Origin: Viola odorata | Lineage: Eukaryota; Streptophyta; Magnoliopsida; Malpighiales; Violaceae | Direction: 5' to 3' | Assembly (NCBI GenBank): GCA_963691705.1 | Contig: OY829541.1 | Span: 31,694,719-31,758,718, forward strand | Length of the DNA: 64,000 bases | Shown here: one piece after another, positions 44,285-54,312 of the stretch | How the letters are laid out: each line of letters opens with the position of its first letter | How positions within the stretch are numbered: position 1 is the stretch's first letter | Position numbers and translations under genes: made by a program | Notes under the pieces: generated by a model | What the model was told of the DNA's origin: nothing | Seen by the model: the letters and a program-made list of their open reading frames with translations, nothing else | Databases searched by the model: none

Positions 44285-44976
44285 ATCATGTGATCGACCT
44301 CTAGTTAGAAACTTCAGGATGTTAGCTTTCATCTGGGACAAGATTCAGCTCATTTGGCCCAGTGGTTTAAAAGTTATGGACGTCGACATTATGGCGTGCA
44401 GTCTGTACGCGAGGCAACATACAACTTGAAGTTTCGGCCCAAACCTTGGCCCGATGATGGGGAACTCGACATGGGCTGCTGGAATGTATTTAAATATATT
44501 TATATTTACTGTAATTAGTTAATTAGTTAATTGATTAATTAGTTAAAGTGTTTTACTTTATGTAATATTCCTATTTTGGAATTAGGGTTTGCTTGTAACC
44601 TTATTTAAGGAGCCACTTGGCCTCCTTAGAAACTTGGCTGTTATTTGATAAATTGAGATATTCTCTTCAATCTCCGCCCCTTGTTCAAGTTGGTTGAACC
44701 TTGTTCTTCTTGAGTCCGCAATACTTGAGTCGTATACAAGTAAATCTTGGAATTGTATTATTGTGTCGTTTATCTTAGTGTGATTCTCACATTGTTGAGT
44801 CTAGTCCTAAGAATCCGATTCAAGACCCTTGACTTGAAATCGATTAGGGATCTTAGCACAGGTTAGCTAAGTGGTCTAAGCTCGTACTTGTCGAGTTATT
44901 TATTTCCGCAGGAAATCCGTCTTTGAACAAAGATCAAAATTGGTGCTACGCATCCTAAGTAGCCAGGATCGTATCA
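43921..44976 (+). repeat. 3' LTR of element E (1056 bp)
   Basis: The same length and ends as 41061-42116. Differences include G/T at the GCTGTGTCC site, G/A in CTAGTTGGAA and G/T in CCTAAGGAGCC. The block shared with element F lies at 44308-44410. It is followed by TSD ACCAT. Confidence 0.95.
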
Positions 44977-45345
44977 ACCATTTTTGGATGATCTTCTTCA
45001 AGTTTTTGTTTGACAGGTTTAAACTCAGGCTTCAACGGGATACAATGCTCAACGATCCCGGGTTCAAGACCTGGCATATTGGTGTATGACCATGCAAATA
45101 CGTCCGAGTAGTCTTTGAGGAGGGAAATCAACCTTTCTCTCTGAGTCGTGTCCAGGGTAGTTCCGATCTTCACTAACTTCTGATTCTCATTGCTTGCCCC
45201 CAAATTTACTTCGTCCAATTCCTCTCGATGAGGGGTTATTTCCTTTTCTGAACTTTCCAGTAAACGGGCCAATTCGCAAGGGATTTCGACCTTGTCTTCG
45301 GTTGTGACGATAATTTCTTTGCCAGTAAAGACATAGGTTTTATCA
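44977..45345 (-). pseudogene. Start of the RT region of element B, fused by deletion to integrase
   Basis: Down from 45345, after the AG of the former intron acceptor, the frame reads the same linker as element A (A-R-L-L-E-S-S-E-K-E, F-A-W-S-Y-T-N-M-P-G-L, K-P-V-K-Q-K-L) and then changes to E-E-D-H-P-K-M-V, which continues past element E as V-T-H-K-D-W of integrase. About 2.54 kb of RT, RNase H, second RNase H and integrase core is missing compared with A. At the codon where A has TGA (15865), B has GGA, confirming that A's stop is secondary. Confidence 0.85.
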
Positions 45346-45664
45346 AGACAATCCGAATTAATATTTATTCTGAAAATAAAATGTGAACAGTAAAAGACAT
45401 TTTAAATAAAGACTGCATACATTGATAAAAGGAACGTAAGTTTCTACATAATAAAATGCCAGTTTTCAGGAAAGTCATCAAAAAAATAAAAACAAAAATG
45501 CACATATATGTTTTGAAATGAGAGACATTGGGAAGCGTGATGGTGGTCCAGTTGCGCACAAGCTCCCCTAACTTCTCCATGAAAAATGACTAGGCTTTGC
45601 GACGATTCTTTTTCTCCTAGAGCATCAATACAGGAATTTGAAACTATACTAACCACGGTAGGAT
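45346..45664 (-). other. Remnant of the protease-RT linker and intron of element B
   Basis: The reading L-H-I-R-A-I-F-S-L-A (from about 45715, minus) through N-W-T-T-I-T-L-P-N-V-S matches the linker before the intron in element A. Next to it, where A has the donor CCGTAATTTC, B reads TCATTTC, so the GT is gone. The acceptor TTTTATTTTCAG is retained at about 45346-45357. Unspliced, the frame runs to a stop in the intron. Confidence 0.6.
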
Positions 45665-47629
45665 TTATATTGACGATTTCGACTGCGAGGGAGAATATGG
45701 CTCTGATGTGGAGATACACATCTTATCCATTGGCGTCAAACACCCATACACCTCGGCCAGCTCTTTCCTTTCTTTTTCGGGGAAATATTCTGCCCTCCAT
45801 GTCATGCCCCCAGTATCAGCAAATTCACCTGTTACTGGCCCAGCTTGAGACATATATTTGCGGGGACAAGTGGTGGGAGGACCGTTATTGATGGTGTCAA
45901 CTCTCTCTACCTCACAAGTCTTCTTCTCAACCTTTTCCATCGAAATAACATTCATACCTTCACCACCTGAGGCGCGGTTTGGGAGAGGGTCGATGGTCGT
46001 GTTAGGTCCTTTGGCCAAGCCCTCGAAGGAGACCCATCCACTTTTGATTAGATGATTTACCTTCATCTTAAAGGCAAAATAATTGTCCAGCATATGGCCC
46101 GGTGCCCTGGCGTGATATTCGCATATAGCGTTGGGATCGTACTAATTTGGGTATGGAGGTTGCTGAGGTCGGGCCGGGATTGGCACAATCTGTCCAACTG
46201 TGATGAGATGTTTGTATATTTCCCCCGCGGGGAGTGGGAGTGGCGGTACTGGTTCTCGATTTGGCTCCTTTGGTGGATTGGAGGGCCTAGGTTGTGCGGG
46301 TCTTTCGGTTAAATCCTCGAAAGAGATCCATCCACATCTGATCAAGTGATAAACCTTTTTCTCAAAGGCGTGGCAGTCTTTTATGGTGTGACCAAGAGCT
46401 TCAGCATGGTATTTGCATCTAGCATTAGGATCGTACCAATTTGGATAAGGAGGCTGTAAAGGTTGGATTGGGGTGGGTGCAATTTGTTTAGCTGCCAAAA
46501 GGTACTCATAAATCTCCCCCAAGGGAATGGGAAGCAGTGGCAGTGGCCCCTGATCCCAATGGTTATCTTGGTTTCTTGGTTTATTTGGTGGGTTATATAG
46601 TCTAGGTTGTGTAAGTTGCGGCATTTGTGTTGGGGGTGATGGGAAATGTAGAGATGGTGGAAAAGGAAAAACGGTGGGTCGATATAGTGACGGGGAAGGA
46701 TATGGTGGTGGCGACGAATAAGGGGGAGGTGGCGGGAAAGGTCGTCTGTGATTAGGTTGGGGAGAGACAAAGCCAACGTCTCTCCTTATGATAGGCATCG
46801 CCTCTGGCGTAGAAATAATGATCCTTCCGGAATTGATCTCTTACTCTACCTTCTCAGCAATCCGGACCGCGTCGGAGAAGCTACTCGACGGACCGAGGGC
46901 AAGATAAGCGTAGTAGGGAGCTTTGGAGGTATTCACAAAAATTGGCAAGAGTTCTCTGTCATTCAAAGGAGAAGAAATCCTTGCGGCTAGTTCTTTCCAT
47001 CTCTGAGCATAAACTTTTACTGATTCCTCGGCCCTTTTCTCTAGATTTTGCAAATCAGAACGGTTAGGTGTGATTTCTACATCGAGCTTGTATCGTTCAG
47101 ACATTTCGTTGTGGTGGATTTTGAGGCGAGTTTTGGGGCGTTCAATCCCCGTGTACCTCTCAAATTGTGGAATCTTGAACTTCCGAGGCATCGTAATTCC
47201 TAGCATCATACTTTTATCAGCGGGATCCCTAGGGTCATATCTTTCAATAGCTCTTAGTTTTTCCTCTAGTGGGCTCAATCGATCAATACTTGACCCTTTC
47301 GCACTAATGGTGCCAAAACCTACAGTCGGTGAATATTCAAGAGAGGACTATGGCTGTGTCGGATCGCTTCCCGGAAGCTTAGTTTCCGATGGTCCAAGAA
47401 TTGCGACTTGGGTAGAACGACCCTGAGATGAGTGGGAACATTGTCTGGTTGTATCTACTGCAGCTGTAGGGTTGGGACTAATGTAGGGATCCTGCCATTT
47501 CCACTGAACAGAAGATGGTTGGGTTGATGAAGGACCCCATTCTTTTTCAGTTTGCAATGTTCAAACTTGTTCTTCTAGTTCTGCTATTCTGGTTGTTAGT
47601 ACTTCATCGTCCTTAGCCTGTTCAGTCAT
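45665..47629 (-). pseudogene. gag: gag of element B, with internal deletions
   Basis: The start ATG at 47629 (M-T-E-Q-A-K) is soon interrupted by a TGA. The capsid part (47278-46841) resembles A but jumps from N-E-M-S-E to R-Y-K-L-D-V-E, an in-frame loss of about 44 codons that removes the W-Y-M-G-L region. The Pro-rich linker (P-P-P-P-P-Y) and two C-x2-H modules follow (C-K-Y-H-A-E-A-L-G-H and C-E-Y-H-A-R-A-P-G-H), with TAG in place of the TGG in P-N-W-Y-D at about 46143. After M-T-W-R-A-E-Y-F the protease is absent: reading passes directly to the linker before the intron. The element-A knuckles of C-x2-C type are not seen. Confidence 0.82.
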
Positions 47630-48308
47630 TTTTCATTTTTGAAGTCTAGTTACGGGGAGCCTGTGCGGAGTAGCTTGCTTTCGAGGAGCTATCGTGAACC
47701 TGAAAAAAAGAAATACAAAAAAAAGAGTAAGTACAGGTGATGATATGCAGGTGATGTGCAATCCCGAGGCCTCCACGTTGCTCATTCGAGGCCTCCAATG
47801 ACGTGAAGCAATCTGAGATGCTATCAGCGAAACCCAAATCAGTAGGGGCAACCAATGCCGCCATGCTAGGAAGATCTCTTTTTACACTATGCTTTCAAAC
47901 GATGCAGGGCCTGATGCCTGGTGAAACCCATTCGAGGAGAGGGATGATGATCTATACCATGAATTTGGAGTTTGTGATGAGCAAAGAGGTGATATTCAGA
48001 TGTTTTGAGTATTCGGTATAATTGTTTTTTGAAATTTGGTGAAACGATGGTGTTTATCCCGGAGGGATTTTTTCTTTTCTTTTTGCGATGGTCTTTTGAG
48101 TTGTATTGGATGGACAAATGATATGGAAAGTTGAGGCGATTTAATAAATATTTGAAAGAGTACGACTTTATTAAAAGGTGTTTACAAAATATGGTAAACT
48201 TGCCAACTACCTAAATTCATCAAAAATGGCTAAGTAGATGAAATCAGGGATCCTAGTTATACGAAAAAAGAAACGGGCTGCCGACATTCGAGTCTTCCTA
48301 TGAAGGTG
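47630..48308 (-). other. Spacer between ORF1 and gag of element B
   Basis: Non-coding and conserved with 10371-11144 of element A (for example GGCCTCGGGATTGCACATCA and GCGGCATTGGTTGCCCCTAC on the minus strand). No gene is supported. Confidence 0.7.
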
Positions 48309-50031
48309 TCAACCCTGGAGGTCGGTATCCTCTTGCTCCTGCCAAAGGTATTCCATCGAGGCCATCTCCCCTTTTTGCATGTCTATCTCGGCCTCTAAAG
48401 CTGTAATCCGGCTTTGCAGTGCCTGGCTCTTCCTGTCCTCCAAGTCTAGGCGAGTAGTTAAGATCCTTATCACCGAATCTTTGTCTTCAATTATGGTACT
48501 TGATGCTTCTTTCTTGCGGATCTCGTTGTCCAAACGTTCCTTAAAGTCCCTTAGGGTCACTTTCTGTTTTATCGCTTGTATGCGGATAACGTCCTTGCTA
48601 TGCCTTTCCAACTAATTCATCTGGACTTCTAGGTAACATTGATGGGCTTCGGCATCATCGCTTTCCTCTACCATCTGATCTCGTTCTTCTTGCATTGCTC
48701 GCATCTGCTCTACTACTTGAGCGTAAGCCATGACATTCATTCCTTCGCTCACCTGCGATTCCCCTTCTTCTTCCATTGGTTTCTGATTTTCTGGGCGTGG
48801 TAAGACATTGCCATTAACTCGTCTTAACCTCTACTGCGGATATTTCGGTATCGTTGCTGCAGGGGCGACGCGTCCTTTGAGACAAAAGGGGTGAGTCCAG
48901 TCTTGGGCGTACAGCTGAATGTTTTGATTTTCCCCGGTGTGTGGCAGGTTTGACCTTGTCATGCCGAATGTCACAGGGATTACTTGCATGATGCAAAACT
49001 GTCTAAGGACAAGGGCGGGGAAATAGTGAACGCACCCCCATACTCCGATCAAAGGAACCCAAGGCAAGGGCCCGCAGCAGACGATGGGATCGGAGGCCTG
49101 CAGCCATTTGCCAACTGAAGTATTCTCCCGAGAGATTTATGAATCTGTCGACCCAGACATCTTTATTCTCCATTCTCCAATTATCTGTGGTCGTTGCGTT
49201 GATAACTCTGAGTAAAGGGCATGATTTGATATAGCTTGCAAAGAATATGGACTGATTTCGTGCCTGTTTGAAGTGGCTGACTAACCATACTGTCAACAAC
49301 TGGGTGCAACAGGTAAGTCTCCCTTTCCCTTTTCTTCGACAAGAGTCCAAAGAGCAAAAGGTCTCAGCCAAGATGGCTGTTGTAGGATTGATGGCATTTG
49401 CCTCCATCTCGTAAAAGATATTGGCTACTGCAAAATCGATGGCGTTCTTCATTTTCGGAAAACAGACAAATCCTATGATGGCGAAAGCCAGAATCCTTAA
49501 GCATTTTTCCCCATTGGACAACTGAAATTGTGCCTCAATATCTGACAAACACCAGAAGTAGTCACCTTCTCTGACATGAGTGGTGATTCCTAACAACTTA
49601 TCAAGCCTTATTTTGACACTCGAGGAGTCGAGTCGAACATTCTGGTATATGGCCGATATAGGAGATGTGAAGCACATCAGAGCTGAATATTCCTCTAGTG
49701 TGGGAGTCAAGTCTATCCCTTTGTCGAAAGAGAAGCACTGATAATAGGGATCCTAGAATTTTAGGGTTGCCCGGATGCAACCCCAATCAGTCTTCACATC
49801 AACCAGGGTCAGTAGCTTTCCATAACTACATTCAAACTGTGTCTCCTCGTCTTGAGTCAGCTCATTTATCAACTTTCGAATCCTAGTTAAGTCGAAGTCT
49901 AAGACTTCTACTTTGACTTTAGTGGTGATGTCAGGGGTGAACCCAGGTTCCAACAGGTCTCCTCGCGTAGCCTAATAGTCGAAACTTCATCCCCCGAAAA
50001 TATCAAGTGAAAGTAGTGTAGGTGCCGACAT
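48309..50031 (-). pseudogene. ORF1 of element B (DUF7745-like plus coiled coil)
   Basis: ATG 50031-50029 corresponds to ATG 8697 of element A (M-S-A-P-T-L-L-S). TGA at codon 15 (49989-49987) replaces an Arg codon, and TAG at 49757-49755 replaces the Trp of K-F-W-D-P-Y-Y, both C-to-T or G-to-A changes. From 49710 to 49003 the frame is open and lacks the two ~20-bp deletions seen in A (it has N-A-I-D-F-A-V-A-N-I-F-Y and W-Q-M-A-A-G-L). The coiled-coil C-terminus is at 48611-48309 (V-T-L-R-D-F-K-E-R-L). It is the better of the two templates for judging the intact protein. Its function is unknown. Confidence 0.68.
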
Positions 50032-50578
50032 ATCGAATGAGCGAAAATGGGTCCTGTGGGACAGAAATGAAATTTTAAGTGCAAAGTAACCTGTACGTGT
50101 AAGAAATTTACAGTTCGTATAAAATGAAAAAATTATGACAAATGGACATCATGGCAACAAGATAAATAGAGCCACGACAAAGCAGATATGATCATGATGC
50201 ACGTGCTGGGGCTCTGATTCTGATTTTTCTAACTGGCTTGAACGGTTCCCGGATGATACCATGAAAAGGTCCCTAAAGTGTCATCCAGTGTCCTGATTCC
50301 TGGCGGAATCATGTAACCTTTCGACTATCTTTAGGGGTTCATCCGAGTTGGGATTGGTGAACACTACCCAGGACATGCGTCCTAGGGCGTCACTACTAGC
50401 CTCCTGATTTGGTAATTGTCCCCGGGGTGTAGGGCACTATGAAATGCATATGACAATCGATATCAAAGTGAATAAATAAACAAACCAGCAATTTATCAAA
50501 GCGGGTAAATAAACAAATAAACACCTCTAAAAAATAAAACCGGCTCCGACCCTAAAGTCCCCAGTGAAGTCGCCAAAC
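50032..50578 (-). other. Leader and primer-binding site of element B
   Basis: The primer site TGGCGACTTCACTGGGGA is at about 50576-50559 on the minus strand, right behind the LTR. Hairpin 1 at 50367-50386 has the same stem as in A with loop GCAT. Hairpin 2 at 50294-50311 has stem TGATTCC/GGAATCA, that is two paired changes from A, with loop GCCA. Confidence 0.7.
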
Positions 50579-53500
50579 TGTCGCGCCCCGAAAATAAAAA
50601 TATTCGTGAGTGTACGATGAATCTGAGACCTTACGATGCTTGGCATGAAAGGACGCCTCGCAACATGCAATGAAGTTGCCACCCTAATTTTGTCTCTAGG
50701 TTTAGGGAACCTAATCGTCATGACATAAAATAAAATAAATAAATAAACTAAAAAACTAAAAAAAACTAAAGGCACAAAAAAGGGTCTAAACCCAAGACAA
50801 AGGTTCGGGGTTGTATTATGGACTCGGGAAGGTGTTAGGCACCCGAGTCACATCCGAAAATGGTTACCGGTTGATAGGAGAGGTGTTTAAAAGATGTTTG
50901 ATAAAAATACGTTTTGAAAAGGGGTCCTTAGAGGAATCGTCACTTTAGTCTTTTCCATGATCGGGACCGTTCAATAATAATTAATCATTGGACGGGGTTA
51001 CCATTTTCAAGGCCGATCGATTATTCCTGACCGTAGCGTGATGGGACTGAATTTTTCGTAAGACTGAATGAGCGCCCTCTATTTCATCATCGGACCATTC
51101 ATGATTAAATTAACTACTACGTGATTCTATCATGGATAGCTTAACAGAGTACAGATTAAATGAGAGGTTGTGAAATGATAAACTGATGTAGGATCGAAGC
51201 CACCAAATACATGCAGTCAATATAAGTGGAAATTTAAAATGAAACGAACATGGCATTTTAAGCGAGTCTTTTAAACAAGTTGTTCATGTAGGTTGATTTT
51301 AATTCTAGCAATTCTATATATCATGCCTGCGACTAATATTTACGGAAAAGCATTGAATAAATAAAAGGGACAGAAAGACGTACTTTCGAGCGAAGCTTGA
51401 ATTTTAAACCTACAAAATGAAAGTGTTAGTGATAGCTCGAAAAATAAATAAGCAGTTTATGAATGCGAGAATTTAAATAAGCAGTTGATATATAGAGAAA
51501 ATAACAATGATTTTGACGACTACGAAGATAAAAATGGCGATTTGACACATACGAAAATTAAAACGGTGATCTGATGAGTACAGGAAAATTTAAATGATGA
51601 TTTGATGCATGCGAGAATTTAAATGATGATAGTTGAAGTGCGAGAAACTTAAATGATGATTTGATAAGTGCGAGAATTTAAATGATAACTTGATGCGTGC
51701 AGAAAAATTAATGATTTGATGCGTGCAGAAAAATTAAACAGGTGATATTTGTAGAAAAATTAAACAATTGATGATTTGCGAGAATTAAAACAATTGATGA
51801 CTTGCAGGAAAATTAATGATTTGCAGAAAATTTAAAGCAGTTGACGATTTGCAGAAAATTAAACAGTTGATGATTTGCGAGAATTAAAATGCGATCGACC
51901 ATAGAGGCGGTAAATTAAACGACTGAATTTAAATTGCGGAAAGTAAATTGTGAAAAATTAAAGTGCGAAGAATTTAAACAGTTGATAGGTACATAATTTT
52001 AAAGTGAAAGTACGAAAAAATAGTCATACGAAACATACGAATATTTTACGAAAAACGTGATCCGAGGTCTCGGAAAGAATGAAAATGGGTTAGGTCCAAT
52101 TTGAAAAATAAAAGAAATGGGCCAGGAACTATTCCTGGCCCAAGGAAATAAAAAAGAATGGTGATGGGCCAAGCCCATCACCTTTCCTTCTTCTCTCCCA
52201 CATGAATAGCCCATCATGGGACTATTCATCATCCTCAAGCTTTGGTCGCTGGTGCCACTACCGGCGGCCAAGCTTCGGCCACCCGTGGCTGAAATGAAAA
52301 ACCTTCATACCGAGATGCTTGTCTCCTCGACGGCTTCCCGACCGTACGAACTTAAAATCTCGGTTTAAACCGTACCGAGTTTTATTTCAAAAAAAATGAC
52401 AAATGATAATTACCGAAAACTAATTAATTCGCAAGATTTATCTAACGATTAAGCAAATTAAAAGCATGTATTTAATCTATGACATATATAGGAATTATTG
52501 GCATAAATATAAGTAATTAATTTGAGCAAAAACGCAATCAAAAAAATTAAAGAAAGAAAGGCAGTAAAACCGCCAAAAATGCTTACGAGCAAAAGCTTGA
52601 ACTGTGGCGATTATTGCTCGAAATGAGAAATCTATCAAGGAGGGAGAAGAAGCAATCTTGCTTGGGTGAATTCGTGAGGGAAATGGAGAGGGGCAGTGGC
52701 CTTTTTATAGGCTGAGATCGCGTGGAGGCGAAGACGCGGGTGCTGCACGTGGAGGCAAGGACGCGGGTGCTGCGCGTGGAGGAGCCGGGCATCGCTGGCG
52801 GAGCTAGGGCTGCTGTGCTGGCGGAGCTAGGCTGCCGTGATGATGGTTGACGGGACAGGAAGCGACGGGAGCAAGCAGCTCGGTGGCTTGCTCCGCTGCT
52901 GCGTCGCTTCCACGGTGCATGTGCACCATGCACATTTAATTGTGAACCGTTGATATGGTTGACTTTCCTTGGTCAACCAGATTAACGGTGATGACCAATT
53001 GCCCTTTTAATTTTACTTAAATGGCCTCGAGCCATTTTCGTGAACAAACGTTCTGAATTTTCGAGCCGAAAGTGCCAGCGCGTAGAGAAAAATAAGACGA
53101 GTTTAACAGTCTACAGTGAATGAAGACATTTTTTCGTTTAACGTGTTTATTTTCTCGTTCGGAAACATGAAATGTTCGGACGAAAAATAAATGACGTTAT
53201 GACGAAAACTACGCGAAACAAAGTTGGTCAGCGTGAATGAAAAAAAGAGTAGGTAATAGTTGATGGAAAATATAACACGTTCGAGCTATTATCCGAGTCC
53301 AATAAAAGCTCGAACAAAAATAATAATAAAAAATAAAAATGCTAAAAATGTGATAAAATACTAAAAATCCTAAATTTTATGCGATGACCTAAAACGAAAA
53401 AATAACTAGCAAATGACTAACGGATAATTAAAAATGTGATTTTTAAGGCTGAAAATATTAATGATAATAATAATGAAAATACGTGACGAAAAATTAAAAA

Positions 53501-53661
53501 TGCGATTTCGAACGCTGACAATGACAATGACAATGATAAAATGCGATGAGAATTTAAAAATATCCTAACGACAACAAATTGATTTGAAAAGGCAATTAAT
53601 TAAGTAAAATGACAGGAATGCTAAATTTAATTTAAATGGCGTCAAAATTCGGGTATCAACA
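50579..53661 (-). repeat. 5' LTR of element B (3083 bp)
   Basis: On the window strand it starts TGTCGCGCCCCG and ends GGGTATCAACA, the exact reverse complements of A's termini. A minus-strand TATAAAAA is at 52709-52702, the two hairpins at 52118-52182, and the degenerate U3 palindrome at about 52944-52990. Repeats built on TTGATGATTTGCAGAAAATT fill 51540-51880. It is followed by TSD AGATC. Confidence 0.92.
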
Positions 53662-54312
53662 AGATCCGAGCGGGAATACCGTAAAATTCGGACGTTGACG
53701 AAGAGACGTTATCCGAGCGGGGATATCGCAAACTTTGGACGTTGATGAAGAGACAAGATCCGAGCGGGGATACCGCAAAATTCGAACTTTGACGAAGAGA
53801 TGAGATCCGAACGGGGATACCGCAAAATTCAGACGTTGATGACGAGACAAGATCCAAGCGGGGATACCACAAACTTCGGACATTGATGAAGAAACAAGAT
53901 CCGAGCGGGGATACCACAAAATTCGGATGTTGACGAAGAGATGAGATCCGAGCGGGGATACCGCAAAATTCGGACGTTGACGAAGAGATGTGTTCCGAGT
54001 GGGGATACCGTAAAATTCAGACATTGATGACGAGACAAGATCCTAGCGGGGATACCGTAAACTTCGGACGTTGATGAAAAGACAAGATCCGAGCGGGGAT
54101 ACCGCAAAATTCAGATGTTGAAGAAGAGATGAGATCCGAGCGGGGATACCGCAAAATTTGGACGCTGATGAAGAGACAAGATCCGAGCGGGGATACCGCA
54201 AACTTCGGACGTTGATGAAGAGACAAGATCTGAGCGGGGATACTGCAAAATTTGGACGTTGATGAAGAGATGTGATCCAAGAGGGGATACCGTAAAATTC
54301 GGACGTTGACAT
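53662..54312 (-). repeat. 47-bp tandem array of element C, right part
   Basis: About fourteen further copies of the same unit, starting with the TSD AGATC (53662-53666). Together the two parts made an array of roughly 23 units, about 1.1 kb, before element B split it. It lies between the 3' region and the polypurine tract. Confidence 0.92.

Larger units (their letters stand above)
41061..44976 (+). mobile_element. Element E: small protease-only LTR retrotransposon inside B
   Basis: It is 3916 bp with two 1056-bp LTRs (about ten differences between them by eye, near 1%) and TSD ACCAT (41056-41060 and 44977-44981). The interior of 1804 bp has one ORF, encoding a short N-terminal Gag-like piece and a retropepsin. 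RT, RNase H and integrase are missing. Its ends (TGATACGATCC/GGATCGTATCA), primer site and polypurine tract are shared with element D. Confidence 0.93.
36776..53661 (-). mobile_element. Element B: deleted Tat/Ogre-type element inside C, carrying element E
   Basis: This minus-strand element has TSD AGATC on both sides, LTR termini the same as A, and ORF1, gag and integrase remnants about as similar to A as relatives of one family. It spans 16.9 kb, of which 3.9 kb is element E. Its losses are the centre of gag, all of protease, RT to integrase core, the whole tandem-repeat and polypurine part, and about half of the 3' LTR. It cannot move by itself. It keeps a complete 5' LTR, primer site and leader. 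Confidence 0.9.
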
